NCBI RefSeq assembly: GCF_014466955.1
Contig: NZ_AP023396.1
Location: forward strand, 744,001 to 808,000
DNA length: 64,000 nucleotides
DNA from: Nocardia wallacei
GTDB taxonomy: Bacteria; Actinomycetota; Actinomycetes; Mycobacteriales; Mycobacteriaceae
Direction of reading: 5' to 3'
Made by a program: the position numbers and the translations under genes
The notes under the pieces: model-generated
What the model saw: the letters and a program-made list of their open reading frames with translations, nothing else
What the model was told of the DNA's origin: nothing
The model's database searches: none
Shown: piece after piece, positions 19,236-26,924 of the stretch
Layout of the letters: every line of letters begins with the position of its first letter
How positions within the stretch are numbered: the first letter of the stretch is position 1

Positions 19236-19331
19236 TCCTCACCGCAGACTCTGATCGGCCGACGCTGGACAACGGGGTTGTTATCGCTCACATTTACAGT
19301 GCCCCGATCAGGTAGTGCAAGGAGCAGACAC

Positions 19332-20762
19332 ATGCCAGCGAGCCCAGCGATGCGTGACCTCTTCCGGCGCAAACCGATCGAGCTGATCGAGGACGAGCCC
19401 TCCGGCGGCCTGCGGCGGGCCCTGGGCCTGTGGCAGCTGACCGCCATCGGGGTCGGCGGCATCATCGGGGCGGGGATCTTCGCCCTCGCCGGGTCGGTCG
19501 CCCACGACACCGCCGGGCCCGCGGTGCTCCTCTCGTTCCTCATCGCGGGCGTCGCCAGCGCCGCCGCCGCGCTGTCCTACGCCGAGTTCGCGGGCCTGAT
19601 TCCGAAGGCCGGGTCGGCCTACACCTACGGTTACGCCGTGCTCGGCGAACCGGTCGGGTGGCTGATCGGCTGGGATCTGCTGCTCGAGTACACCGCCATC
19701 GTCGCGGTGGTGGCCATCGGCATCTCCGGCTACATCTCCTTCCTGCTGGAGCAGCTCGATATCGCACTGCCGGTGTGGATGCTCGGCGCACCCGGCACCG
19801 GCGACGGGCACTACGTGGATCTCTTCGCCGCACTGCTGTGCCTGCTGATCGCGTTCCTGCTGAACCGCGGCATCAAGGCGGCGGCGCGGTTCGAGACCGC
19901 GGTGGTCGCGGTCAAGGTCGTCGTGGTGCTGGTGGTGATCGTGGTCGGCGCGTTCTACCTCGACAGCGGCAACTACAGCCCGTATTTCCCGTTCGGGTTC
20001 GGCGGCGCGGTGACCGGCGCGTCGACGGTGTTCTTCGCGGTGTTCGGCTACGACGCGATGTCGACCGCGGCCGAGGAGTCGGTGGACGCCAAACGCCACC
20101 TGCCCAAGGCGATCCTGCTGTCGCTGGCCGTCTCGATGGTGCTGTACGTGCTGGTGTGCCTGGTGCTGACGGGCATGCAGCATTACACCGAGATCAACCC
20201 GAAGAGCGGGCTGTCGTCGGCCTTCGAGTCGGTCGGACTGCCCGGGCTGGGCAGCCTGATCGCGGCCGGGGCGATCGTCGGCATCATGACCGTGCTGTTC
20301 ACCTTCATGCTCGGCGTCACCCGGATCTGGTACTCGATGAGCCGGGACGGGTTGCTGCCCAGATGGTTCGCCAAGACGCACCCGACCCGGCACGTGCCGA
20401 CCCGCATCACCTGGATCGCGGGCGCGGTGTCGGCGGTGATCGCGGGCTTCCTCCCGATCGGGGAGGCGGCCGAGCTGACCAACATCGGTATCCTGCTGGC
20501 CTTCGTGGTGGTGTGCGCGGCCGTCATCGTGCTGCGCTACCGGCAGCCCGACCTCCCGCGCGGCTTCCGCACCCCGCTGATGCCGATCGTCCCGCTGATC
20601 GGCATCGGCTTCTCGCTCTGGCTGATCACCTACCTGAAGCCGGAGACCTGGGCCCGCTTCGGGGTGTGGTTCGCGCTCGGCCTGATCGTCTACTTCGCCT
20701 ACAGCCGACGCCATTCGGTCCTGGCCACCGGCGGTGAGCTGCCGCCTACCTCCGGTAACTGA
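19332..20762 (+). CDS. APC-family amino acid permease (cationic amino acid transporter type)
   Basis: 476 residues and about 12-13 helices. IGVGGIIGAGIFALAG is the APC first-helix signature, and SYAEFAGLIPKAGSAYTYGY with FFAVFGYDAMSTAAEE match the CAT/YfnA branch. ATG 19332 has AAGGAG upstream and gives the soluble N-terminal arm FRRKPIE common in the branch. Imports or exchanges basic amino acids or polyamines; specificity is not readable. Its 3' end overlaps the converging EamA gene by 17 bp. Confidence 0.87.
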   Translation: MPASPAMRDLFRRKPIELIEDEPSGGLRRALGLWQLTAIGVGGIIGAGIFALAGSVAHDTAGPAVLLSFLIAGVASAAAALSYAEFAGLIPKAGSAYTYGYAVLGEPVGWLIGWDLLLEYTAIVAVVAIGISGYISFLLEQLDIALPVWMLGAPGTGDGHYVDLFAALLCLLIAFLLNRGIKAAARFETAVVAVKVVVVLVVIVVGAFYLDSGNYSPYFPFGFGGAVTGASTVFFAVFGYDAMSTAAEESVDAKRHLPKAILLSLAVSMVLYVLVCLVLTGMQHYTEINPKSGLSSAFESVGLPGLGSLIAAGAIVGIMTVLFTFMLGVTRIWYSMSRDGLLPRWFAKTHPTRHVPTRITWIAGAVSAVIAGFLPIGEAAELTNIGILLAFVVVCAAVIVLRYRQPDLPRGFRTPLMPIVPLIGIGFSLWLITYLKPETWARFGVWFALGLIVYFAYSRRHSVLATGGELPPTSGN

Positions 20763-21642
20763 TAGCCAGGGCGGTGACCAGCAGGCCCGCCCCGCACCAG
20801 CCCGGCACGCTCAGCCGGTCACCGAGGATCGCCGCCGACAGCAGCGCGGCGGTCAGCGGTTCCAGCAGCGCTGCCAGCGCGGCGAGAACCGGTGCGGCGG
20901 TACGCAATCCGCGGAAGTAGGCGGTGTAGGCGATCGCCGTCGGCGCGCTGCCCAGGTAAGCGGCCGTGAGCAGCACGTCGGGCCGCAGCGGCAGCGCCAT
21001 CCCGGACACCAGGGCCGCCGGGGTCAGCAGCAGCCCGCCGGTGAGCATGCCGAAAGCGGTGGTGCGCAACGGATCCAGGCCCGCGACGGGCGTCGCGGTG
21101 ATCAGGGTCATGAGCGAGAACCCCGCCGCGGCCAGCAACGCCGTGCCCACTCCCGCGGCCAGCGTCCCGCCGCTCGCGGTGCCGCCGGGCGACCAGGTGA
21201 GCAGGATGAGCCCGCTCACCGCGAGGACGATCGCGAGCATCGTGGCCCCGCCCGGCTTGCGGCGGTCGCGCACCGCCGTGCCCAGCGCGACGAACACGGG
21301 CAGCGTCCCGATCGTCACCATAGTCGCCAGACTGACCGAAATATGTTGCACCGCAACGAAATAGCTGGCCTGATAACAGCCCAGCAGGCCGCCGGTGACC
21401 AGCACCCGCCGTCCCGCCGCCCGGGTGCGCGGCAGTCCGCGCAACCCGCCCGACACCGCGAGCAGCGCGACCGCGAGCGCGCCGCCGAGCAGCAGACGAT
21501 AGGTGGCCACGGACAGCGGATGCAGACCGGCCCGGTCGGCGAGCAGGGATCCGGCGAGTCCGCCGGTGCCCCAGAGAATTCCGGCGGCGATCAGCGCCGC
21601 CGCCGAACGGTCGCGCGCGGGCGCGACGATGTCGACAGACAT
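20746..21642 (-). CDS. EamA/DMT-family metabolite transporter
   Basis: 298 residues, ten predicted helices arranged as two EamA repeats (first contains GILWGTGGLAGSLL, second GTALLAAAGFSLMTLI). Drug/metabolite superfamily members of this size export amino acids, purines or toxic compounds. The C-terminal 17 bp are antisense to the end of the permease. Substrate unknown. The 329-bp gap beyond its start holds its promoter and the ParA-cassette control region. Confidence 0.83.
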   Translation of the reverse strand: MSVDIVAPARDRSAAALIAAGILWGTGGLAGSLLADRAGLHPLSVATYRLLLGGALAVALLAVSGGLRGLPRTRAAGRRVLVTGGLLGCYQASYFVAVQHISVSLATMVTIGTLPVFVALGTAVRDRRKPGGATMLAIVLAVSGLILLTWSPGGTASGGTLAAGVGTALLAAAGFSLMTLITATPVAGLDPLRTTAFGMLTGGLLLTPAALVSGMALPLRPDVLLTAAYLGSAPTAIAYTAYFRGLRTAAPVLAALAALLEPLTAALLSAAILGDRLSVPGWCGAGLLVTALAISYRR

Positions 21643-21839
21643 GAAGAAGTGCTCCTGCGTCGAAGGAAGGATGACGACGACGCGGGGCAGTTGTCTCGAT
21701 GGCCTACCGGCTGGCGAACCGCCCCGCTCAGGCGGCGGGCGGCGGCGTGACTACGAAGATTCGGTGCACGGTGACACTGTAGCGCCCGGCGCGCGGACCC
21801 ACAAAAGTCAAGTTCCTTGACCGAAAGCGCCGAGTGGGA

Positions 21840-21857
21840 TGTGTCCAATTGGACACA
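21840..21857. promoter_or_regulatory. Perfect 18-bp palindrome upstream of parA
   Basis: TGTGTCCAATTGGACACA is fully self-complementary and lies 115 bp before the parA start. Its length and position fit either a parS-like centromere site or an operator for the cassette. I found no second copy in the window. Confidence 0.6.
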
Positions 21858-21889
21858 CCGCCCACCACCCGGCAAATATCCGCATTCGA

Positions 21890-21905
21890 CTTACATGCGT
21901 GTAAG
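21890..21905. promoter_or_regulatory. Inverted repeat upstream of parA
   Basis: CTTACATGCGTGTAAG: 6-bp arms with a 4-base centre, 67 bp upstream of the parA start. Between the 18-bp palindrome and the tandem 19-mers; likely part of the same control or partition site. Confidence 0.45.
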
Positions 21906-21922
21906 ACTGGACGGCGCACAGT

Positions 21923-21960
21923 GTTGCTCTTCTCATGCAAGGTTGCTCTCCTCATGCAAG
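21923..21960. repeat. Two directly abutting 19-bp repeats before parA
   Basis: GTTGCTCTTCTCATGCAAG (21923-21941) is followed without a gap by GTTGCTCTCCTCATGCAAG (21942-21960), one mismatch. They end at the parA ribosome site. Short tandem iterons next to a ParA gene are typical of partition centromeres or autoregulatory operators. Confidence 0.7.
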
Positions 21961-21971
21961 GAGGACCGTCC

Positions 21972-22697
21972 GTGACGAATTCTGCTGCATCACTGGATCT
22001 GCCGAAACCCTTGGTGGTCACCTTGGGAAATCTCAAAGGCGGCGTCGGTAAAACCACCTCCGCCTTTTTCCTCGCCGGTTACTTCGCGCTCGAGCACGAG
22101 TTGCGAGTGCTGGTCATCGATGCCGACCCGCTGAGCCAGACCGGCTATTCCTGGTATCGGCGGCTGCAGAAGGGAGAAGTGGATGTGCCCTTCACGCTGA
22201 TCGCGTTCCCGTCCCGGCACGTCGACGACTGCATCGCCGACAATGCCGCGAACTACGACGTGATCATCGTGGACGCCGGAGGTGAATCGGCGGAGATATT
22301 CAAGGCCGCGATTCCCTCCACCGACGAGCTCGTCCTGTTGACGAGCGTGAGTCCCTCGGAGGTGAAGCGAGTGCCCAGTACCTATCGGGCCGCCGAGGAG
22401 GCGGCCGTCGACGCGGCCCGCGAAATCCGGGTCCGGGTCCTGATGACGAAGGTTCCGGTGACGATGAAGAAGGGCGTCAACGTCTCCACCGAATATCGCA
22501 CCCAGCGGGCACAACTGGAGGACGCCGGTTACGAGGTGTTCGGTTCCTATCTGAGCGCCTGGAAGTGGTATCGCGAAGCCGCCGACGGGGAAGTCGGCGA
22601 GGGGGCCGAGAACCCACTGCACGATCTGGGCGAATACCGGCAGGTGGGCGACGAATTGGTGAGTCCCTACCGCATCGCGCTGGGGGTGCCGGCCTGA
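21972..22697 (+). CDS. ParA-family partition ATPase
   Basis: 241 residues from GTG 21972 with AGGAGG seven bases upstream (an in-frame ATG at 21954 is the alternative). The deviant Walker A KGGVGKTT is at 22-29, then IDADPLSQTGYSWYRR and IIVDAGGESAEIF. No N-terminal DNA-binding domain, so it is a small type Ib-like ParA. Its A of TGA is shared with the next ATG, so it forms a tight pair with the DNA-binding partner. Unlinked to the chromosomal parAB/gidB locus, hence a plasmid-like or integrated-element partition gene. Confidence 0.85.
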   Translation: MTNSAASLDLPKPLVVTLGNLKGGVGKTTSAFFLAGYFALEHELRVLVIDADPLSQTGYSWYRRLQKGEVDVPFTLIAFPSRHVDDCIADNAANYDVIIVDAGGESAEIFKAAIPSTDELVLLTSVSPSEVKRVPSTYRAAEEAAVDAAREIRVRVLMTKVPVTMKKGVNVSTEYRTQRAQLEDAGYEVFGSYLSAWKWYREAADGEVGEGAENPLHDLGEYRQVGDELVSPYRIALGVPA

Positions 22698-23548
22698 TGC
22701 CTCCGCAACGCAGGAAATCCGTGATCGGCGCCAAATCCGGCAATGCCGCCGTCGCCGAGAATCCGCTGGCCGACACCGCCGAGCACACGCCGCCCGTCTC
22801 GCCGCTGCGCGACGCGGAGTGGCGGCGCTCGGCGCGGAATCTGTCGGTGGTGCAGCCGGATTCGCCCCCGCCGCCCGAACCGGCCGCGAACGTGCTGACC
22901 ATGCCGCTGCCGACACCCGGCGACGGCCCGCTCAGTGACCACGAGCAGGCGCAGCTGTCGGCGTGCGAATCCTCCATCGGCACACTGCGCCTGGCGTTCT
23001 GGGCGGCGGGCAGGGCGCTGCAGATCGTCCGCGACGGGCGGCTGTATCGCAGCGAGTACGGCACCTTCGACGACTACGTCGAGCAGCGCTGGGATATGCA
23101 GCGCTCCTACGCCCACAAGCTGATTCGCGCCTGGCCGCTGGCCGCCAAGCTGCACCCGATGGCGCCCGGCATCAACGAGGGCCAGATCCGCGAGCTGCTT
23201 CCGGTGGCCGCCGAGCACGGCGAGGAGGCGGCGGTGACCGTCTACGCCACGCTCGCCGCCGACGAGGTGAAGATCACCGCGGGCAAACTGCGCGAGGCCG
23301 CGGCGGTGCTGCCGGAACGCTTCGACAAGGAACTGGCCGTGCAGCGCCTGCAGGCGTGGCTGCGCGGTGAGCTGAGCCAGGAGCGGGACGCGGACCCGGT
23401 CGATCTGTTCAGCACCGTGGAATCACGGCTCGCGGCCCTGACCCGCCGGGTGGTCCGCGGTTCCACCGACGACCCCGGCGCGGCCCGGGAATTCGCGGCC
23501 CGGCTGCGCGACATGGCCGAGCGGATCGAGCAGCAGATCACCGCCTGA
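22697..23548 (+). CDS. DNA-binding partner of ParA (plasmid/phage-type HTH protein)
   Basis: 283 residues. The first 85 are low-complexity and disordered; about 90-190 contain LYRSEYGTFDDYVEQRWDM followed by SYAHKLIRAW, a pattern seen in plasmid and phage proteins, and a likely HTH with INEGQIRELLPVA. The canonical ParB CTPase motif (GERR..A) is absent. The C-terminal part is helical and may dimerise. Position one base after parA makes it the probable centromere-binding protein. Exact family not recognised. Confidence 0.7.
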   Translation: MPPQRRKSVIGAKSGNAAVAENPLADTAEHTPPVSPLRDAEWRRSARNLSVVQPDSPPPPEPAANVLTMPLPTPGDGPLSDHEQAQLSACESSIGTLRLAFWAAGRALQIVRDGRLYRSEYGTFDDYVEQRWDMQRSYAHKLIRAWPLAAKLHPMAPGINEGQIRELLPVAAEHGEEAAVTVYATLAADEVKITAGKLREAAAVLPERFDKELAVQRLQAWLRGELSQERDADPVDLFSTVESRLAALTRRVVRGSTDDPGAAREFAARLRDMAERIEQQITA

Positions 23549-23557
23549 GCGCGATCG

Positions 23558-23599
23558 AAAATGCCCCGCGGCGGAATTGAAATCCGCTGCGGGGCATTT
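23558..23599 (+). terminator. Strong hairpin terminator after the ParA cassette
   Basis: Left arm 23558-23575 pairs with 23583-23599 across a 7-base loop with one mismatch (core ATGCCCCGC/GCGGGGCAT). It begins 10 bp after the stop of the DNA-binding partner and closes the two-gene unit. Confidence 0.8.
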
Positions 23600-23815
23600 C
23601 TTCGAGATCTGACAGTTTTCCATTGTTTATCGTCTTGTTATCGCATTTGCCCACTTATCTGCTTGCATTCAAATGAATGCGGGCGAATCATGACACCTCG
23701 GATCCGGCTGGACTGACATGAAAGACGCGAACTTTTCGAATCTGTTCGGGGAGCCTGGCCGACGCAATACGGCGTCGCAACCGGAGCCTCGACGAGAGGA
23801 TCGGAGGACCGCATC

Positions 23816-24562
23816 ATGGCAGGAACCGACGACGTCCGATATACCCGCAACACGCGGCGCCTGTTCTGGTGGCTGACGGCCGCCGCGGCGGTGGTATTCG
23901 GTGCATTCGGCGCACTCCTACTGAGCTCGGGCCAGGCCGCGGCGCAGCCGATATCCGTTCCGGGAATCGGTTCGATCGAGGTGCCGATCGAAATTCAGGC
24001 GCCGGCGGGAATTCCGGAGACCGTGCCCGCGGTCGAGCCGGTGGCGCCGAAGGTCGCACCGCATTCGGAGGCGGCCGTCACCGGAATCGTGAATCAATTG
24101 CAGACCGTCATTCCGGGCATCGATTTCCGGGCGTTGCTGCCGCAGGTGCCGGACGTGCCGCGCGCCGACCTCGTGCCCGATACGCTCGCGCCGCCCGCTC
24201 CGGCCGCGACACCCGAGAAGACCCGCGGTGAACGGGCCGTCGAGGCGGCGGAGTCGAAGATCGGCGCGGCCTACGGCTACGGCGCGGCGGGCCCCGACTC
24301 CTTCGACTGCTCCGGCCTGGTGCAGTGGTCCTACGGGCAGGCCGGCGTCGACGTGCCGCGCACCAGCTATGAGCAGCTCTCCGCCGGTACCCCGGTCGAC
24401 ATGGACGAACTGCAACCCGGCGACATGGTGTCGTTCTACGGCGGCGGCCACTCGGCCCTCTACGCCGGTGACGGGAAGGTCATCCACGCGGGGACCAGCA
24501 GCACGGGCGTGCAGCTGACGGACCTGTCGGAGATGCCCGCCAGCGGCGCCCGGCGCTTCTGA
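23816..24562 (+). CDS. Secreted NlpC/P60 peptidoglycan endopeptidase
   Basis: 248 residues with GGAGG before the ATG. A signal-anchor (about 18-40, ending GQAAAQP) is followed by a Pro-rich linker and a C-terminal NlpC/P60 domain. Catalytic Cys165 (DCSGL), His212 (GHSALY) and His224 (VIHAG) are present. Such enzymes cut D-Glu-mDAP bonds in the cell wall, like mycobacterial RipB. No coiled-coil N-terminal regulatory domain, so probably constitutively open. It converges on the epoxide hydrolase with 17 bp between stops. Confidence 0.87.
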   Translation: MAGTDDVRYTRNTRRLFWWLTAAAAVVFGAFGALLLSSGQAAAQPISVPGIGSIEVPIEIQAPAGIPETVPAVEPVAPKVAPHSEAAVTGIVNQLQTVIPGIDFRALLPQVPDVPRADLVPDTLAPPAPAATPEKTRGERAVEAAESKIGAAYGYGAAGPDSFDCSGLVQWSYGQAGVDVPRTSYEQLSAGTPVDMDELQPGDMVSFYGGGHSALYAGDGKVIHAGTSSTGVQLTDLSEMPASGARRF

Positions 24563-24579
24563 GGCCCGCGATGTACGAG

Positions 24580-25833
24580 TCAGCGCCTGCCGCGAAAAGT
24601 GCGCCGCAGATCATCGACCCATTCGTCCGGGGTCTCCCAGGGAATGAAATGACCGCCGCGCTCGTGGGCGGTGACATTGACCAGGTTGTACCAGCTCGCC
24701 CGGGGATCGGCGAGAAAGTGCTCGACACGGCGATCGGTGGTCACGCCCGGCGGATTCTCGTGGGCGACGAAGGTGATGCCGGTCGGTGCCTGCACCACGG
24801 GCTGCCGGTCGTGCGACGGCGTCCACGGATAGCGATTGTTGTTGGCGTAGGTGCGAATCGAGGTGCCGATCGAGTTCGTCGCCCAGAAGATCGTGGCGTG
24901 CGTGAGCAACTCGTCCGGGGTGAACACCGATTCCAGATCACCACCATTGTCGCTCCAGCTCTTCCACCGGCGCAGGATCCATGCGAGCATCCCGGCGGGG
25001 GAGTCGGACAGCCCGACGGCCAGCGTGCTGGAGTCGAGCATATGGGCTGCCAGATGGACGGCGAAGCGGCGATCGAATTCGATGACACGGGCGTGCACCG
25101 CGGCGGGTAAGCCGTCCGGAATGGGCCGGCCCGCACTGTAATCCCATGCCCGGTCACCGTTGAACAGCGTCAGCTTCAGGCCCGAGCCGATATGGATGCC
25201 GTACAGCTCGTCGGCGTACTTGTGCCCGAGCTGACCGGTGACCAGCGCCCCGACATCGCATCCCGCGGCGGCGTAGCGGCGGTGCCCCAAGATCTCGGTC
25301 ATCAGGGTGTGCCAGAGATCGGCGACTTTCCAGAAATTCATATCGGGGTGGTGGGGCAGCGGTGTGGAGAACCCGAAGCCCGGGAACGAGGGGACGATGA
25401 CGTCGAACGCCTCGGCCGGATCGCCACCGTGCGCGCCCGGGTCGGCCAGCGGGTCGACCACCTTGGCCCAGTGCCAGAACGTCCACGGCCAGCCGTGGGT
25501 GAGAATCAACGGGGTGGGGGCGGGGCCGACGCCCGGCTTGCGCATGAAATGCACGGGCGCGCCGTCGATCTCGACGCGGTAGTGCTCGTAGCCGTTGATC
25601 CGCGCCTCCGCCGCGCGCCAGTCGAAGCCACCGCGCCAGTAGTCGACCAGGCCCTCCAGATAGCGGCGGTTCACGCCGTAGTACCAGTCCTCGTTGCCCA
25701 CATCGTCGGGCCAGCGGGTGAGTTCCAGCCTGCGCCGCAGATCCTCCAGCACCGCATCCGGTACGTGGATCGGGCTGGGGCGCAAGGGGAACGGCTTCTC
25801 CGCGGCGTCGTGGCGGTCCGGTTGCTGTGGCAT
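24580..25833 (-). CDS. Epoxide hydrolase (EHN-type alpha/beta hydrolase)
   Basis: 417 residues. The N-terminal EHN domain (DLRRRLELTRWPDDV, then YWRGGFDWRAAEARIN) is typical of microsomal/juvenile-hormone-type epoxide hydrolases. The hydrolase core has HGWPWTFWHW (oxyanion), nucleophile Asp in GCDVGAL and the catalytic His in ERGGHFIPWE. Opens epoxides or related electrophiles with water. ATG 25833 has AGAGAGG upstream; a 13-residue longer start at 25872 would overlap the operator. Divergent from marR, which probably represses it. Confidence 0.87.
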   Translation of the reverse strand: MPQQPDRHDAAEKPFPLRPSPIHVPDAVLEDLRRRLELTRWPDDVGNEDWYYGVNRRYLEGLVDYWRGGFDWRAAEARINGYEHYRVEIDGAPVHFMRKPGVGPAPTPLILTHGWPWTFWHWAKVVDPLADPGAHGGDPAEAFDVIVPSFPGFGFSTPLPHHPDMNFWKVADLWHTLMTEILGHRRYAAAGCDVGALVTGQLGHKYADELYGIHIGSGLKLTLFNGDRAWDYSAGRPIPDGLPAAVHARVIEFDRRFAVHLAAHMLDSSTLAVGLSDSPAGMLAWILRRWKSWSDNGGDLESVFTPDELLTHATIFWATNSIGTSIRTYANNNRYPWTPSHDRQPVVQAPTGITFVAHENPPGVTTDRRVEHFLADPRASWYNLVNVTAHERGGHFIPWETPDEWVDDLRRTFRGRR

Positions 25834-25877
25834 TGGTCGCCTCTCTGCGGTATCCGGTCGGTACGACGCCATAATAC

Positions 25878-25895
25878 ATAAGTAGCTTATATAAG
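25878..25895. promoter_or_regulatory. MarR operator candidate
   Basis: ATAAGtagCTTAT overlaps the perfect palindrome CTTATATAAG, giving three ATAAG/CTTAT half-sites in 18 bp within the 81-bp gap between the divergent epoxide hydrolase and marR genes. A/T-rich interrupted palindromes of this kind are usual MarR sites. Confidence 0.6.
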
Positions 25896-25914
25896 CATCG
25901 GATATAGTTCCGGC

Positions 25915-26364
25915 ATGGACGACACCCGCGACGACGATCTGGACGTGGACGCCCTCGCGACGGCGATCGAGACCTTCAACCGCTACTACATCCGCATCCC
26001 CACCACGGCACAGCTGTCGTTCACGACGCTGTCGGTCCTGGACACCCTCGCCGCGGCGGGCAAGCCCATGCGGCTCACGGATATGGTGCGGACCGAACAG
26101 ATCAGCCAGCCGGGCCTGACCCAACTCGTCGGCCGGCTGGAGCGCGACGGCCTGGTCGAGCGCCGCCCGGATCCCACCGATCGCCGGGCGGTACTGGTCC
26201 ACCTCACCGAGGCGGGCCGCCGCGTCGGAACGTCGCGGCGGGCGGATCGCGTCGAACACCTGCGGCCCGTGGTCGCCCGGCTCTCCGCGGCGGATCGCCG
26301 TGCGCTGGCCGCGGTGCTGCCGGTCCTGGAGCGGCTGGCCGCGCTCGGCCACGCCGCCGACTGA
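25915..26364 (+). CDS. MarR-family transcriptional regulator
   Basis: 149 residues with the winged helix-turn-helix: MRLTDMVRTEQISQPGLTQ (recognition region), then LVERRPDPTDRRAVLVHLT (wing). Divergent from the epoxide hydrolase; likely autoregulated through the shared operator and released by an aromatic or epoxide ligand. Converges tail-to-tail with the small protein whose stop abuts it at 26365. Confidence 0.87.
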   Translation: MDDTRDDDLDVDALATAIETFNRYYIRIPTTAQLSFTTLSVLDTLAAAGKPMRLTDMVRTEQISQPGLTQLVGRLERDGLVERRPDPTDRRAVLVHLTEAGRRVGTSRRADRVEHLRPVVARLSAADRRALAAVLPVLERLAALGHAAD

Positions 26365-26598
26365 TCAGCTGGTGTGCAGGAACAGCACGTCGTAAGCGCG
26401 CCGGGCGTCCTCGGGAAAGACCAGGATGCGCATGCGATTACGGGCGCGCCCGGCGCGGCCTCGCGTGGACCGGATGCCGTGGTCGCGCAGTAGCCGCGCC
26501 ACATCACCGGCCGTGGTCTCGTCGAAGACCGTCGCCACGGTCACCAGCAGCCCGTAGTCGTCGTCCGCCGGCCTCTGCCGCCGCCACACCATGCGCAT
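26365..26598 (-). CDS. Small DUF2007-like putative signal-transducing protein
   Basis: 77 residues from ATG 26598 (an alternative ATG lies two codons later). The sequence LLVTVATVFDETTAGDVARLL..HGIRS followed by RILVFPEDARRAYDVL has the alternating beta-alpha pattern of short DUF2007 (PII-like) proteins. Function unknown in this family. The ribosome site is weak, so the start is uncertain. Lies back to back with the EF-Tu leader region. Confidence 0.5.
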   Translation of the reverse strand: MRMVWRRQRPADDDYGLLVTVATVFDETTAGDVARLLRDHGIRSTRGRAGRARNRMRILVFPEDARRAYDVLFLHTS

Positions 26599-26729
26599 TA
26601 CGAGTGACTTTCGTTGTCGCTGTCCATCACGCCGTCCCTTCTGATTCCAGCACAGCCCATCCGGGTCGCCGGCACCGGGCAGGGTCCGCGCCGAAAACCG
26701 GTGGCGCGGGCGCACGCGCACCGGGCACC

Positions 26730-26834
26730 ATGATCGGCATGTTCCGGCAGTCCATCGTCGCATCGCCCGCGGTCGCGGGCGCGATGGCTGCTGCCCTGGC
26801 GGTCGCATCCGCATTCGACGGCGCCCGACGCTGA
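26730..26834 (+). CDS. Possible 34-codon leader ORF upstream of the EF-Tu paralogue
   Basis: ATG 26730 (or 26739) reads MIGMFRQSIVASPAVAGAM and on to a TGA at 26832-26834. Its stop touches the first base of hairpin 1 in the tuf leader, the geometry expected if a translating ribosome controls folding. No clear ribosome site precedes it, so coding is doubtful. The rest of the 26599-26924 gap holds the hairpins and presumably the promoter. Confidence 0.25.
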   Translation: MIGMFRQSIVASPAVAGAMAAALAVASAFDGARR

Positions 26835-26894
26835 CCTTCCCCGGGATGTCCCCGGGACCTCGGCCGGGGAAGGTGGCTCGGCGCGCGAGGTCCC
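26834..26894 (+). promoter_or_regulatory. Interlocking hairpins in the tuf paralogue leader
   Basis: Hairpin 1 pairs ACCTTCCCCG (26834-26843) with CGGGGAAGGT (26865-26874). Hairpin 2 pairs GGGACCTCG (26854-26862), inside the loop of hairpin 1, with CGAGGTCCC (26886-26894). The two can only coexist as a pseudoknot, otherwise they compete. They end 30 bases before the EF-Tu start. An attenuator or translation-responsive switch is plausible; no T-tract is present. Confidence 0.5.
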
Positions 26895-26924
26895 GAATTC
26901 GGTACTCCCAGGAAGAGTTTCATC

